Notes: a model not told the origin generated them from the sequence alone. A DNA stretch of 60,097 bases from Gilvimarinus sp. 2_MG-2023 (GCF_030547685.1 NZ_JAUOQM010000053.1:28959-89055), one strand, 5' to 3'; shown: positions 18,693 through 28,706, counted from the stretch's first letter. Numbers and translations: made by a program.

Positions 18693-20102
18693 ATGTCTAA
18701 CAAGCAGACACTGGAACTGATTAAAGAACACGAAGCGCGCTGGGTAGACATGCGCTTTACCGACACCCGCGGTAAAGAACAGCACGTCACCATCCCCGCC
18801 GCCACGATTGACGAGGACTTCTTCGAAGAAGGCAAAATGTTCGATGGCTCCTCCATCAACGGCTGGAAAGGCATTAACGAATCAGACATGATTTTGATGC
18901 CAGACGACGAAACCTCTATCGTCGATCCGTTCTCTGAAGACAGCACCATTATTATTCGCTGTAACATCGTTGAGCCTACCACTATGCAAGGCTACGATCG
19001 CGACCCACGCTCTATCGGCCTGCGCGCTGAAGAGTACTTGAAATCTACCGGCCTGGGTGATACCGCACTGTTCGGTCCCGAGCCTGAGTTCTTTGTATTC
19101 GATAGCGTACACTGGGCCTCTGAAATGGGCGGCTCTTTCTACAAAATCAAATCTGAAGAAGGCGCCTGGTCTTCTGGCGACGACTTTGAAGACGGCAATG
19201 CCGGCCACCGTCCAACCGTTAAAGGCGGTTACTTCCCAGTACCTCCCGTTGACTCACTGAACGACTTGCGTGGCGCTATGTGTAACGCCATGGAAGCCAT
19301 GGGCCTGGAAATTGAAGTACACCACCACGAAGTTGCCACTGCTGGTCAGTGCGAAATCGGCGTTGGTGCCAACACTTTGGTTAAAAAAGCTGACGAAGTA
19401 CAGATTTTGAAGTACTGCGTACATAACGTTGCTCACGCCTACGGCAAAACCGCGACCTTTATGCCTAAGCCCCTGATTGGCGACAACGGCTCTGGCATGC
19501 ACGTACACCAGTCTTTCTCTAAAGACGGTGTTAACCAGTTTGCTGGTGACGACTACGCTGGCCTGTCTGAAACTGCCCTGTTCTACATTGGCGGTATCAT
19601 CAAGCACGCACGCTCACTGAACGCTTTCTGTAACGCCTCTACCAACTCTTACAAGCGTTTGGTTCCAGGCTTTGAAGCTCCTGTTATGCTGGCCTACTCT
19701 GCTCGCAACCGCTCTGCGTCTATCCGCATTCCGTTTGTGACCAGCCCTAAAGCCAAGCGCGTTGAGACTCGCTTCCCTGATCCAACTGCCAACCCATACC
19801 TGTGCTTCGCTGCACTGATGATGGCCGGTATCGACGGTGTTCAGAACAAGATCCACCCAGGCGAAGCAGCCTCTAAAGACTTGTACGACCTGCCCCCAGA
19901 AGAAGAAGCGCAAATCCCAACTGTGTGCTCTAGCCTGGAACAAGCTCTGCAAGCTCTGGAAGACGACAACGAATACCTGCAAGCAGGCGGCGTATTCACC
20001 AAAGACTTTATCGATTCTTATATCGAGCTGAAGCAAGCCGACATTCAGCGTCTGCAAATGACTCCACACCCTGTAGAATTCGAACTGTACTACAGCGTGT
20101 AA
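18693..20102 (+). CDS. glnA: Glutamine synthetase, type I (beta subtype)
   Basis: A 469-residue enzyme that condenses ammonia and glutamate using ATP; it forms a dodecamer in the cytoplasm. The catalytic motifs MFDGSS, GPEPEFF, the NGSGMH stretch and the NRSASIRIP latch region are intact. Tyr398 in [10 protein letters not shown] is the adenylylation site, so activity is probably modulated by GlnE. AATTGGAGG precedes the ATG. Transcription is predicted from the sigma-54/NtrC promoter, and a strong terminator follows. Codon use is highly biased, consistent with high expression. Confidence 0.98.
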   Translation: MSNKQTLELIKEHEARWVDMRFTDTRGKEQHVTIPAATIDEDFFEEGKMFDGSSINGWKGINESDMILMPDDETSIVDPFSEDSTIIIRCNIVEPTTMQGYDRDPRSIGLRAEEYLKSTGLGDTALFGPEPEFFVFDSVHWASEMGGSFYKIKSEEGAWSSGDDFEDGNAGHRPTVKGGYFPVPPVDSLNDLRGAMCNAMEAMGLEIEVHHHEVATAGQCEIGVGANTLVKKADEVQILKYCVHNVAHAYGKTATFMPKPLIGDNGSGMHVHQSFSKDGVNQFAGDDYAGLSETALFYIGGIIKHARSLNAFCNASTNSYKRLVPGFEAPVMLAYSARNRSASIRIPFVTSPKAKRVETRFPDPTANPYLCFAALMMAGIDGVQNKIHPGEAASKDLYDLPPEEEAQIPTVCSSLEQALQALEDDNEYLQAGGVFTKDFIDSYIELKQADIQRLQMTPHPVEFELYYSV

Positions 20103-20145
20103 GTCTCGCTTAGCCCCCCCCTTAAGGGATAAGGGACTAAGTCGC

Positions 20146-20181
20146 AAAAAGGCCCGCCTGGCAACAGGCGGGCCTTTTTCT
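20146..20181 (+). terminator. Rho-independent terminator of glnA
   Basis: GGCCCGCCTG (20151-20160) pairs with CAGGCGGGCC (20165-20174) around GCAA and is followed by T5CT4. It separates glnA from the DUF4124 and glnLG genes. Confidence 0.93.
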
Positions 20182-20243
20182 TTTGTCGTTAAAGCGTTAT
20201 CGTACTATGTAGTACGCACCTGATTCCTACAGGAATGACCACC

Positions 20244-20765
20244 ATGGTTAGACTGACATTTATTGCCCTGACACTTTTCGCCTTTCATGCCTCGGCCGAA
20301 GTTTATAAATCGGTCGATAAATACGGTAACGTCACCTACACTGATGACCCCGCCCCAGCCTACAAACGCGGTGAAAAAACTGAAAAAGTGAATGTCCCAC
20401 CCACCAATATTGTGCCAGCCGGCAAAGCCATGGCGCCCGACATTGACCTGGATATAGAAACTGAAGAAAAGCACCCCGACTATCAGGTGCGTATTATTAG
20501 CCCCTCCGAGGGTCACACCCTCACACCTGGCCAGCGAGACCTGGTGATTGCGGTAACCACCCAGGCACCATTGCGCCACGAGGCCAAATTTGCGTTTTAC
20601 ATGGATGGCAAACAGCTCGGCACGACCGAGCTCAACAACTATTCCATTCGCGAGATTATTCGTGGCGAACACACCATTCGGGTAGATGTACTAGATAGCA
20701 ATGAGCACACGCTCTCTAGCAGCGCGCCCGTGACCGTTTATGTTCACCGTGCCTCGGTGAACTAA
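20244..20765 (+). CDS. DUF4124 domain periplasmic protein
   Basis: About 173 residues. Signal peptide MVRLTFIALTLFAFHASA|EV is followed at once by the DUF4124 module (EVYKSVDKYGNVTYTDDPAP), which is common in gammaproteobacterial envelope proteins. Residues about 85-170 form a beta-rich domain (SEGHTLTPGQRDLVIAV...). The AGGA site fits the ATG at 20244; the ATG at 20235 abuts it too closely. Such a gene often sits between glnA and glnL in related bacteria, but its role is unknown. Confidence 0.75.
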   Translation: MVRLTFIALTLFAFHASAEVYKSVDKYGNVTYTDDPAPAYKRGEKTEKVNVPPTNIVPAGKAMAPDIDLDIETEEKHPDYQVRIISPSEGHTLTPGQRDLVIAVTTQAPLRHEAKFAFYMDGKQLGTTELNNYSIREIIRGEHTIRVDVLDSNEHTLSSSAPVTVYVHRASVN

Positions 20766-20956
20766 TCCCGACCGCAGAAACCGCCCCAATATGGCGCAAA
20801 CGCCCTCATTCTGTGCAAGAATACAACCCCCAATAACACTTCAAGCAAGGAAACGCCCGTTTTTCGCGCCTTTTGTGTTGGTTTGGTTATTGCATAGTGC
20901 ACCTTGATTAATCACCGCAAGCCTTAACGCTGCGGCGCCAGGAGTATAGAAATAAC

Positions 20957-22060
20957 GTGACACCCACTGATTTACACAAACAATTGCTCGACAGCCTGAG
21001 CACAGCCATCATTCTTTTGGATGGCCACCTGCAGCTGTGCCATATCAATCCGGCCGCTGAAGCGTTGTTGTCCATCAGTCTGGAGCGCTGCCTAGGCGAA
21101 CCCTTTACGCATTTTTTTCACGAGTCCAGTGATACGCCTGGTGAGCTGAGTCACGCGGCACAGCAAGCCAATCATTACACCAAGCGACACGCCGAATGGC
21201 AATTGCTCAACGGCGAGCAAATTACGGTAGATTATACGGTTACACCATTCAGTCACAATCAAGGCTTAGTGATTGAGATTTTACCCATAGACCGCTTACT
21301 GCGCATCTCCCGTGAAGAAATGTTGTCATCATCGCAAGAGACCACACGAATTCTGATTCGCGGTATGGCTCACGAAATCAAAAACCCGCTGGGCGGTATT
21401 CGTGGAGCAGCGCAATTATTGGCCCGAGAATTACCGGAACCTGAACTGAAAGAATACACCGGCATTATTATCGACGAGGCCGACCGCCTGCGAAATCTAG
21501 TAGACCGGATGCTCGGCCCCAATCAATTACCGCAGTTGTCGCAACTTAATATTCACGAGGTTTTAGAGCGTGTGGCCACAATGATACACGCAGAAAGTGG
21601 CGATGCGATTCACATCGTTCGCGACTATGACCCTAGCCTACCCGATATCAACGGCGACAAAGAACAGCTTATTCAGGCATTACTCAACATTGCACGCAAC
21701 GCCATGCAAGCGATGAAAGAAAACCATACACCCAACCCAACGCTGACCTTGCGCTCACGAGTACGCCGCCAATACACCATTGCCGGCCATCACCATCCGC
21801 TGGTGATTCATATTGAGGTGGTCGATAACGGTCCGGGTATTCCCGAGCATATGGTAAAACAAATTTTTTACCCCATGATATCTGGCCGCGCCGAAGGCAC
21901 TGGCCTGGGTTTAACTATTTCCCAGCACTTGATCCATCAACACAATGGCTTAATCGAGTGCCACAGTGAACCGGGCGAGACACGCTTCTCCTTGTTCCTG
22001 CCCATGGAAACCACATCCTCTTCAACTACAGCTACGAGAAACCGCCATGCAGAAGTCTAA
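20957..22060 (+). CDS. glnL: Nitrogen regulation histidine kinase NtrB (GlnL)
   Basis: A 367-residue cytoplasmic kinase/phosphatase that, together with PII, sets NtrC phosphorylation. An N-terminal PAS domain (about 10-105) precedes the H-box MAHEIKNPLGG with phospho-His139. The ATPase domain shows NIARNAMQAM, DNGPGIP and GTGLGL. The start codon is GTG with a GGAG about 12 nt upstream. Its 3' end overlaps glnG by 14 bp. Confidence 0.95.
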   Translation: MTPTDLHKQLLDSLSTAIILLDGHLQLCHINPAAEALLSISLERCLGEPFTHFFHESSDTPGELSHAAQQANHYTKRHAEWQLLNGEQITVDYTVTPFSHNQGLVIEILPIDRLLRISREEMLSSSQETTRILIRGMAHEIKNPLGGIRGAAQLLARELPEPELKEYTGIIIDEADRLRNLVDRMLGPNQLPQLSQLNIHEVLERVATMIHAESGDAIHIVRDYDPSLPDINGDKEQLIQALLNIARNAMQAMKENHTPNPTLTLRSRVRRQYTIAGHHHPLVIHIEVVDNGPGIPEHMVKQIFYPMISGRAEGTGLGLTISQHLIHQHNGLIECHSEPGETRFSLFLPMETTSSSTTATRNRHAEV

Positions 22061-23468
22061 TTGCGTATGGATTATTGACGACGACCGTTCAATTCGTTGG
22101 GTTTTAGAAAAAGCCCTACAAAGTGCCAACATTGTAACGCGTACTTTCGATACCGGTGACTCGGCACTCAGTCAGCTTAACCGAGAAATTCCCGACGCTA
22201 TTGTCAGTGACATTCGCATGCCCGGGGTTGATGGTCTAGGGTTGTTATCAACTCTACACACCAACCACCCTGAAGTGCCGGTGATTATTATGACAGCGCA
22301 CTCAGATTTAGACAGTGCCGTAGCAGCCTACCAAGGTGGGGCCTTTGAATACCTACCCAAACCCTTTGACGTAGACGAAGCGGTAGCCGTGGTTCAACGC
22401 GCGCTGGCTCACGCCGAAGAGCAAAAAAGCGAACGCACTCACCCCGATGCTGTAGAAGTCGATACCGAGATTATCGGTGAAGCACCAGCCATGCAAGAAG
22501 TGTTTCGCGCGATTGGCCGTCTATCGCAATCCAATATCACGGTATTGATTAACGGTGAATCGGGCACGGGTAAAGAGCTAGTAGCACGCGCACTGCATCG
22601 CCACAGCCCGCGACGCAACGAACCTTTTATAGCACTGAACATGGCCGCCATTCCCAAAGACTTAATGGAATCGGAACTGTTCGGCCACGAGAAAGGCGCC
22701 TTTACCGGGGCCGCCACACAGCGCCAAGGTCGCTTTGAACAAGCCAATGGTGGCAGCCTGTTTTTAGATGAAATAGGCGATATGCCAGCCGAGACCCAAA
22801 CGCGCCTGCTGCGCGTTTTAGCCGATGGCGAATTCTATCGCGTTGGCGGCCACACACCAGTGAAAGTGGACGTACGCATTATTGCCGCCACCCACCAGGA
22901 CCTGGAAAATTTGGTAACCGATAACCGTTTCCGTGAAGACTTGTTTCACCGCCTAAACGTTATTCGTATTCATATTCCCAAGTTGGCTGATCGGCGCGAA
23001 GACATCCCCAAGCTATCTCAGTTCTTTTTGCAAAAAGCTGCCGGTGAATTAAACGTCGACCCGAAAGTATTGCTGCAAGAAACCGAAGACTTTATGTGTG
23101 GCTTGTCATGGCCGGGCAATGTCCGCCAGCTAGAAAACACCTGTCGCTGGATTACGGTGATGGCCTCGGGGCGCGAAGTGCACACCGAAGACTTACCGCC
23201 GGAGCTGATGGACAATAAAGAGGGCAATGCGCCTGCCGATGACTGGGAAAAAGCCCTGCGCCACTGGGCCGATCAAGCCCTGGCTCGCGGCCACCACCAA
23301 TTACTAAGCGAAGCCGTCCCCACCTTTGAGCGCGCCCTGATTGAAACCGCGCTTAAGTACACCGCCGGGCGCAAACGCGATGCTGCCAACTTGCTGGGTT
23401 GGGGACGCAACACGCTGACCCGCAAACTCAAAGAGCTGAACATGGCGGGGGGAGACGAGACGAGCTAG
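22047..23468 (+). CDS. glnG: Nitrogen regulator NtrC (GlnG), sigma-54 activator
   Basis: 473 residues from the ATG at 22047 ([13 protein letters not shown]). The longer frame to 21966 only adds sequence shared with glnL. The receiver has phospho-Asp55 (VSDIRMPG). The AAA+ domain has Walker A GESGTGKE, the sigma-54 contact loop GAFTGA and Walker [10 protein letters not shown] Fis-type HTH ([20 protein letters not shown]) closes the protein. It should activate glnA and other nitrogen genes from enhancer sites such as those at 18464-18490. Confidence 0.96.
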   Translation: MQKSNCVWIIDDDRSIRWVLEKALQSANIVTRTFDTGDSALSQLNREIPDAIVSDIRMPGVDGLGLLSTLHTNHPEVPVIIMTAHSDLDSAVAAYQGGAFEYLPKPFDVDEAVAVVQRALAHAEEQKSERTHPDAVEVDTEIIGEAPAMQEVFRAIGRLSQSNITVLINGESGTGKELVARALHRHSPRRNEPFIALNMAAIPKDLMESELFGHEKGAFTGAATQRQGRFEQANGGSLFLDEIGDMPAETQTRLLRVLADGEFYRVGGHTPVKVDVRIIAATHQDLENLVTDNRFREDLFHRLNVIRIHIPKLADRREDIPKLSQFFLQKAAGELNVDPKVLLQETEDFMCGLSWPGNVRQLENTCRWITVMASGREVHTEDLPPELMDNKEGNAPADDWEKALRHWADQALARGHHQLLSEAVPTFERALIETALKYTAGRKRDAANLLGWGRNTLTRKLKELNMAGGDETS

Positions 23469-23507
23469 AGAGCCGGGTTACGGGTCCGATTTTTCCTTAA
23501 CCTGCCC

Positions 23508-23524
23508 CCGTTCTCCGTTCTCCG
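23508..23524. repeat. 7-bp tandem repeat (CCGTTCT), intergenic
   Basis: Two CCGTTCT units plus a partial third lie in the 84-bp gap between glnG and the symporter gene. This belongs to the same class of intergenic heptamer arrays as 1-23, 26280-26358 and 60080-60097. Confidence 0.55.
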
Positions 23525-23552
23525 CTGAAAATGTTACCCTAACCCTCATCTA

Positions 23553-24932
23553 ATGATTGGGGGCTCTGTGGAAACGCTATTACAACAATTTGCCACGTTT
23601 ATGTGGGGCACACCACTGATCGTTTTACTGGTCGGTGGCGGGCTTTTTTTCGTCATTTACAGCCGCGGCTTGCCCTATCGGCACCTCGGCCACGGCCTGG
23701 CCATACTCACCGGCCGCTACGACCAAAGCTCCGCCCAAGGCACTCTCAATCACTTTCAGGCTCTCAGCACGGCGCTTTCTGGTACCTTGGGCTTGGGTAA
23801 TATTTCCGGCGTCGCCCTGGCCATTACCGCCGGCGGGCCCGGCGCTGTGTTTTGGATGTGGGTAACCGCCGTGGTGGGTATCGCCACTAAGTTTTTTACC
23901 GCCACCGCAGCGGTCATGTATCGCGGCCGTGACTCCGCCGGCGAACTTCAAGGCGGGCCCATGTATGTAATACGCGAGGGGCTGGGCGCCCGCTGGCTCT
24001 GGCTGGCCTTTGTCTTCGCGTTTGCCGGTTTGTGCGGCACACAACCTATCTTTCAGATCAACGAGCTTGTTAACTTGCTACGAACCTCGGTTGCCTACCC
24101 CCTCAACCTCGCCAGTGATGGTTCGCACTTTCTGTTCGATTTGGTTGTAGGCATATTGGCTGCCCTTGTTATTTTTGCCATTATTAGCGGTCAATTGCAG
24201 CGCGTAGGCAAGGTAACTGCACGCATCGTACCCACCATGGTACTGGTTTATTTAGTGATGACCGGGGGGGTGTTAATCAGTCACGCTAGTGCTATTCCCG
24301 AGGCATTTTCGCTGATTTTTCACGACGCCTTTTCCGCCACCGCTGTGGCCGGGGGCGCGCTGGGCACAGTCATTAAAGTTGGGGTCAGTCGCGGCGCCTT
24401 TTCCAACGAGGCGGGCATAGGCACAGAATCCATGGCGCACGGGGCGGCGCGAACCAATGAACCGGTGCGCGAGGGGTTGGTGGCAATGGTCGGGCCTATC
24501 ATCGATACATTGCTGGTGTGCACCTGCACTGCTCTAGCAATTTTAGTAACCGGCGTCTGGCAATTAGGCCAGGACGATGGGGTACTGTTAACCGCCGGTG
24601 CCTTTTCGGCGACCTATGGTTCTTGGGGGCCCATACTCCTTACGATGATGGTCATATTTTTAAGTTTGAGCACTATTCTTACTTTTTGGTATTACGGCAG
24701 TAAATGCTTAGGTTTTTTAATTGGGGCTCAACACCAACACCACTATGTATGGATCTACTGTGTGTTTATTGTGATCGGCGCGGTGGCATCACTCACCGCC
24801 CTGTTTAATTTTCTGATTGGCATGTACGCGGTTATGGCCATCCCCACCATGGTGTCGGCTTTACTGTTATCTCCACGTATTATGCGAAGGGCTCGAGAAT
24901 ATTTCGCACAACAAAAACTGAATAAATCGTAA
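23553..24932 (+). CDS. Alanine/glycine:cation symporter (AGCS family)
   Basis: A 459-residue inner-membrane protein with about 10-11 helices. The AGCS signature region LSGTLGLGNISGVALAITAGGPGA is present near residue 75-100, with GAFSNEAGIGTESMAH in the middle. These proteins import alanine, glycine or related amino acids with Na+ (or H+). The ATG at 23553 lacks a clear ribosome site. A GTG at 23568 follows GGGGG at good spacing and could be the true start. Its position after glnG suggests, but does not prove, nitrogen control. Confidence 0.88.
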   Translation: MIGGSVETLLQQFATFMWGTPLIVLLVGGGLFFVIYSRGLPYRHLGHGLAILTGRYDQSSAQGTLNHFQALSTALSGTLGLGNISGVALAITAGGPGAVFWMWVTAVVGIATKFFTATAAVMYRGRDSAGELQGGPMYVIREGLGARWLWLAFVFAFAGLCGTQPIFQINELVNLLRTSVAYPLNLASDGSHFLFDLVVGILAALVIFAIISGQLQRVGKVTARIVPTMVLVYLVMTGGVLISHASAIPEAFSLIFHDAFSATAVAGGALGTVIKVGVSRGAFSNEAGIGTESMAHGAARTNEPVREGLVAMVGPIIDTLLVCTCTALAILVTGVWQLGQDDGVLLTAGAFSATYGSWGPILLTMMVIFLSLSTILTFWYYGSKCLGFLIGAQHQHHYVWIYCVFIVIGAVASLTALFNFLIGMYAVMAIPTMVSALLLSPRIMRRAREYFAQQKLNKS

Positions 24933-24952
24933 CGCTAGGCCTCAAGTACGCC

Positions 24953-25564
24953 ATGACGCCCGACACCTTGACCTCCTACTTAGCCGCCAGCGTGTATATT
25001 GATTGGCAAAATAAAGCGATAACACAACAAAGTGCCGCTTTAACTCACAAGCTCGATACCCCTCGCGAAAAAACCGAGGCATGTTTTGTATTTGTACGCG
25101 ACCAGATCGAACACAGCTGGGACTACCAGCGCAACCCAACCACCTGCCGCGCCTCAGAAGTATTAAAAGCCGGTACGGGATATTGCTACGCCAAAAGCCA
25201 TTTGCTGGCGGCACTGCTACGCGCCGCCAATATTCCAGCCGGATTGTGCTATCAACGCTTAACTGTTAGTAATAACCGGGCGCCGTTTTGCCTGCACGGT
25301 TTAAACGCCGTGTATTTACCGCCATACGGCTGGTATCGGCTGGATGCTCGCGGCAATAAACCGGGCATTAATGCTGAGTTTTGTCCACCGATTGAAAAGT
25401 TGGCCTTTCCAATCTTGACACCCGGCGAGGCCGATTTATCTGAAATATGGCCTGAGCCACTGCCATTGATTACCCAGTGCCTAGAGCGACAGCATACATG
25501 GCAGGCAGTGGCCGATCACTTGCCCGACATCCCTCTTATTCAAACTTTAAGGATATCCTCATGA
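24953..25564 (+). CDS. Transglutaminase-like superfamily protein
   Basis: A 203-residue cytoplasmic protein. The papain-like transglutaminase core shows Cys in GTGYCYAKSH, His in CLHGLNAVY and Asp in YRLDARG, in the order of the Cys-His-Asp triad. Whether it acts as peptidase, amidase or crosslinker is unknown. It overlaps the DUF2164 gene by 4 bp (ATGA), so the two are translationally coupled, and a GNAT gene follows. Confidence 0.82.
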   Translation: MTPDTLTSYLAASVYIDWQNKAITQQSAALTHKLDTPREKTEACFVFVRDQIEHSWDYQRNPTTCRASEVLKAGTGYCYAKSHLLAALLRAANIPAGLCYQRLTVSNNRAPFCLHGLNAVYLPPYGWYRLDARGNKPGINAEFCPPIEKLAFPILTPGEADLSEIWPEPLPLITQCLERQHTWQAVADHLPDIPLIQTLRISS

Positions 25565-25806
25565 AATTTTCCGACCGGGAAAAAGAGGTCATTACATCTA
25601 AAATTCAACTGTATTTTCGCGAGGAGTTGGATCAAACCCTTGGCAGTTTTGATGCACTTTTTTTATTGGATTTCTTTGCCGAAGAAATTGGTCCCTATTT
25701 TTATAATCGCGGCCTGCATGACGCCAGTGCTTTACTGCACGAACGTATGGACAGCATAACCGATGCGGTTTATGACTTAGAAAAAGCCACGGAGTTGAGC
25801 CGTTGA
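25561..25806 (+). CDS. DUF2164 family protein
   Basis: 81 residues from the ATG at 25561, which overlaps the stop of the transglutaminase-like gene by 4 bp; the frame is open upstream but without family sequence. MKFSDREKEVITSKIQLYFREEL and the FAEEIGPYFYNRGL segment are characteristic of DUF2164. Small, acidic and soluble. Function unknown. It is the middle member of a coupled trio. Confidence 0.8.
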   Translation: MKFSDREKEVITSKIQLYFREELDQTLGSFDALFLLDFFAEEIGPYFYNRGLHDASALLHERMDSITDAVYDLEKATELSR

Positions 25807-26279
25807 TAACCATTAAACGCGCCGATTACGATCGAGCTGAAGATGCCGAGGCCATTATTGTACTGATGGACGCCTACGCTCAAGATCCGATGGGGGGTGG
25901 ACAACCACTGTCGGATTACAGCCGGAAAAATCTGGCCACTAAACTTAAGCAACACAATGCCGTAACACTTTTAGCCTGGGACGGACAACGCCCGGTGGCT
26001 ATCCTCAACGCATTTTTTGGGTTTTCGACGTTTGCCTGCCGGCCACTGCTCAACGTTCATGATCTCGCGGTACTAAAAAACTACCGCGGCCGGGGCCTAA
26101 GCCGCCTGCTGCTGACAGAGCTAGAATCAGTGGGGCGCAATCATGACTGCTGCAAATTAACGCTAGAAGTACTCAGCGGCAACGAACGGGCGCAAGCCGC
26201 TTACCAGTCCTTCGGGTTTTCCCGCTATCAATTAGACCCCACCCAAGGGCAGGCATTTTTTTGGGAGAAAAAGCTGTAA
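25803..26279 (+). CDS. GNAT family N-acetyltransferase
   Basis: A 158-residue GNAT-fold protein. Motif A (NVHDLAVLKNYRGRGLSRLLL) supplies the acetyl-CoA pyrophosphate loop, and SGNERAQAAYQSFGFSRY is the usual C-terminal helix-strand. The start is TTG at 25803, overlapping the DUF2164 stop. No better ATG preserves the first strand (ITIKRADYD), so reinitiation is likely. Acceptor substrate unknown. Confidence 0.85.
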   Translation: MITIKRADYDRAEDAEAIIVLMDAYAQDPMGGGQPLSDYSRKNLATKLKQHNAVTLLAWDGQRPVAILNAFFGFSTFACRPLLNVHDLAVLKNYRGRGLSRLLLTELESVGRNHDCCKLTLEVLSGNERAQAAYQSFGFSRYQLDPTQGQAFFWEKKL

Positions 26280-26358
26280 CGGGGTACGGGGTACGGGGTA
26301 CGGAATGATAATCCGTCTCCCGTACCCCGTCTTGCGTTCTGCGTTCTGCGTTCTGCGT
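26279..26358. repeat. Two 7-bp tandem arrays and a 12-bp inverted repeat between convergent genes
   Basis: GGGGTAC occurs three times (26281-26301) and GCGTTCT three times plus GCGT (26334-26358). ACGGGGTACGGG (26279-26290) is perfectly complementary to CCCGTACCCCGT (26319-26330), so the first array can fold into a strong hairpin. It lies between the convergent GNAT and fadL genes and could terminate either, though no T-run follows directly. Confidence 0.75.
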
Positions 26359-26361
26359 ATT

Positions 26362-27693
26362 TTAAAACTGCCAGTTCAGCTGCGCAGCGAAGATATCAAC
26401 GCTACTGTCAAATGAGCCGGAAAGTTTGTGAGTAATACCCAGATCATTCGTCTCTTCTTCAATGAGCGATGCATCGTCAATCAATAGATGGGTATAGCCA
26501 AAATCCAGTGACAAGTTAGCAGAGACTTCCCAGTTAGCCCCGAGGCTTAACCAAGTGCGGTCGGCATCGGGAATACGCGGGCTGACGTGCTCTGGGTTGG
26601 TTTGCGGCGCTTCATCAAGCGCTACCCCAGCGCGCCAAGTCCAGGCCCCGGTATCCATACTGGTGCCCAGTGCATAGCGCATGGTGTCATCGTACTGCAG
26701 ATCCAGTACGTCTACCTCAGCACCATTACCGACATTGATTACCTGGATATTTTGAATACTGCTCCAACTGGTTTTGGCAATGTCCGCGTGGAATGCCCAG
26801 CCGTCGGTAATATATTGCGTCGCACTAACGGTCAGTGTGTCTGGCAGAGTGACATCTGATTCGATATCCCCACCGAGTGCGGATAATCCTGCAAAGCAGG
26901 CGGTGCCTGTCGACCCACCTGCCTGAGGAGGTAAAGGCGCACCAACGCCGGGGCTACAGGCAGCATTAAAATCAAAGGTGGCTTCGCCTTCGAGAGTATA
27001 TTCGCCGCCCTCCCGCCACGAAACACCAATGCTCGTTTTATCGGACGGGGTAATCAGTACGCTTAAATCGATAACAAAGCCGTCGTCGTCGCCTTTGATT
27101 TGAGCGCTACTGTCGGTAGCAGGGCTGGGAGCCAAACCAAGGGTCGAGTCGACCTGACTTTGCAGGTCGGCCTCGATGGTTTGATAGTTAATACCTACCC
27201 CAACAGCAATAAAATCGGCTATCTGCCAAGCGGTGGTGGCATTAATATTAACCAGTTGCAGCTCACTATAGGTGGCCGAGTAGCGCCCCACCCATTCATC
27301 GCTAAAGCTGCTGGACAAGCCGTAGGGCGCATTAATACCAAACCCTACCGAGAACCGGTCACTCAAGGGTACAACGGCGTAGAGGTTGGGTATGACACCT
27401 AACTCGTCGGTGTTATCGCCGCCGCCAGAAAAGGATGATCCCTCATCATTAAAGGTTGCATCGGTTGCTACAAAGTTAATGGCCGCGGTAAAGGACGTGC
27501 GATCGATCTGGGTCATACCAGCAGGGTTGAAATAAACGGTACTCGCATCCGTAATATCCGAACCTGTACCGGCAAATGCTTTCCCCATATGCGCAGGGCT
27601 TTGCTCTAACAGCTGAAAAGAGGCACTGTGTGCAAGCACAGGTAAACAGGCGAGGGTAGTAGCCAGTATTGTTTTATTAAATTTATGATACAT
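26362..27693 (-). CDS. Outer-membrane protein of the FadL/OmpP1/TodX family
   Basis: A 443-residue 14-strand barrel type. Signal peptide ends near LAHSA|S. The mature N-terminus SFQLLEQSPAHMGKAFAGTG and the VYFNPAGMT motif are the hallmarks of FadL hatch and barrel start, and the chain ends in Phe (QLNWQF) as barrel proteins do. It imports hydrophobic compounds such as long-chain fatty acids; the exact substrate is unknown. Monocistronic. Confidence 0.93.
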   Translation of the reverse strand: MYHKFNKTILATTLACLPVLAHSASFQLLEQSPAHMGKAFAGTGSDITDASTVYFNPAGMTQIDRTSFTAAINFVATDATFNDEGSSFSGGGDNTDELGVIPNLYAVVPLSDRFSVGFGINAPYGLSSSFSDEWVGRYSATYSELQLVNINATTAWQIADFIAVGVGINYQTIEADLQSQVDSTLGLAPSPATDSSAQIKGDDDGFVIDLSVLITPSDKTSIGVSWREGGEYTLEGEATFDFNAACSPGVGAPLPPQAGGSTGTACFAGLSALGGDIESDVTLPDTLTVSATQYITDGWAFHADIAKTSWSSIQNIQVINVGNGAEVDVLDLQYDDTMRYALGTSMDTGAWTWRAGVALDEAPQTNPEHVSPRIPDADRTWLSLGANWEVSANLSLDFGYTHLLIDDASLIEEETNDLGITHKLSGSFDSSVDIFAAQLNWQF

Positions 27694-28124
27694 AAATAGC
27701 TCCTAGGCGTCAGTCGAACGACAAGATATGATTCCAACTCGAACCCGAATACATCTAAGGTCCGAGCCTAGAGATAGGCTCACAGCCAGCAGAGCAAATC
27801 ATCACTGGCAGCGAGGCACCGCAATCATAAATAAGCTTGCCTCCCATAAGACTAGCAGATAGAAATCTAAATTCAGCTTTTCTCACAAAAATTTACCGAC
27901 ACCTCACCCCTTCCCCAAAGCCCTATTTCAACGATGCAAGCCAATTCCGAGACTGCACACACGCCGTCGACCTTGTTTATTATTTGTACAATTTTCGAGT
28001 TCTGTGAGACGCAGCACATCTTGTTTGCCTGCACTCTCTACTGGCTTAATTTTTGCCCCTTGTAGAGTGCGATGATTCAAGCGCTTATAGCGCATTTTTT
28101 AAGTTGCATTATTAGGAGGCAATT
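27694..28124. other. Divergent intergenic region fadL / peroxiredoxin
   Basis: No gene is supported here. Close to the peroxiredoxin, two successive stem-loops occur. GCACTCT (28031-28037) pairs with AGAGTGC (28064-28070), and GCGCT-TAT-AGCGC at 28081-28093 is followed by a T-rich tract. An AGGAGG ribosome site lies just before 28125. Confidence 0.5.
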
Positions 28125-28658
28125 ATGTCTGATAGAAAAATCTCTTCAGCCGCCGTTTTTCCTGACATTAGCGTTAAAAGCGCCGACAATACCGACGTTC
28201 TGCTCGGTCAACGTCAATCGGAATCGAGCTGGAAAATGGTCGTGGTTTACCGGGGTAAACACTGCCCTATTTGTACAAAATACTTAAACGAGCTCGAAAA
28301 TTACAAACAGAAGCTGGCCGATATGGATGTGGAGTTGGTCGCCGTCTCTGCCGACAGTTCAGAGCAGCTGAATGAACACAAAGAGCAGCTTGAGGTTTCG
28401 TTTGCGCTCTACCACAGCCTTAGCATCGAACAAATGCAAACCCTAGGGGTGTATATTTCGCAGCCTCGCTCAGCAAAAGAAACGGATCACCCCTTTGCAG
28501 AGCCAGCCTTGTTTATTATTAACGGTGATGGGCGCATTCAAATCGTTGATATCGCCAATGCGCCTTTTTCACGGCCGGACCCTGAGATATTGGTATCGGG
28601 TTTGGAGTTCATTCGCGACCCCGAAAATGACTACCCTATCCGCGGTACTTACTCTTAA
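28125..28658 (+). CDS. Peroxiredoxin-like (AhpC/TSA) protein
   Basis: A 177-residue thioredoxin-fold protein without a signal peptide. YRGKHCPICTKYL holds a CPIC pair at the position of the peroxidatic Cys, as in a Prx-like subfamily that carries CxxC rather than the classic TxxC. The following AVSADS and PALFIINGDGRI segments match the AhpC/TSA core. Expected role: thiol-dependent reduction of peroxides. A strong AGGAGG precedes the ATG. Confidence 0.85.
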   Translation: MSDRKISSAAVFPDISVKSADNTDVLLGQRQSESSWKMVVVYRGKHCPICTKYLNELENYKQKLADMDVELVAVSADSSEQLNEHKEQLEVSFALYHSLSIEQMQTLGVYISQPRSAKETDHPFAEPALFIINGDGRIQIVDIANAPFSRPDPEILVSGLEFIRDPENDYPIRGTYS

Positions 28659-28706
28659 TTCAGTACTCGGGCGTCGCCCCAAAACCACGAGGGCGGCGCC
28701 TGCCCG

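Noticed and set aside
19614-20147. 177-codon frame antisense to glnA
   Set aside because: Same explanation: high codon bias of glnA produces an open antisense frame.
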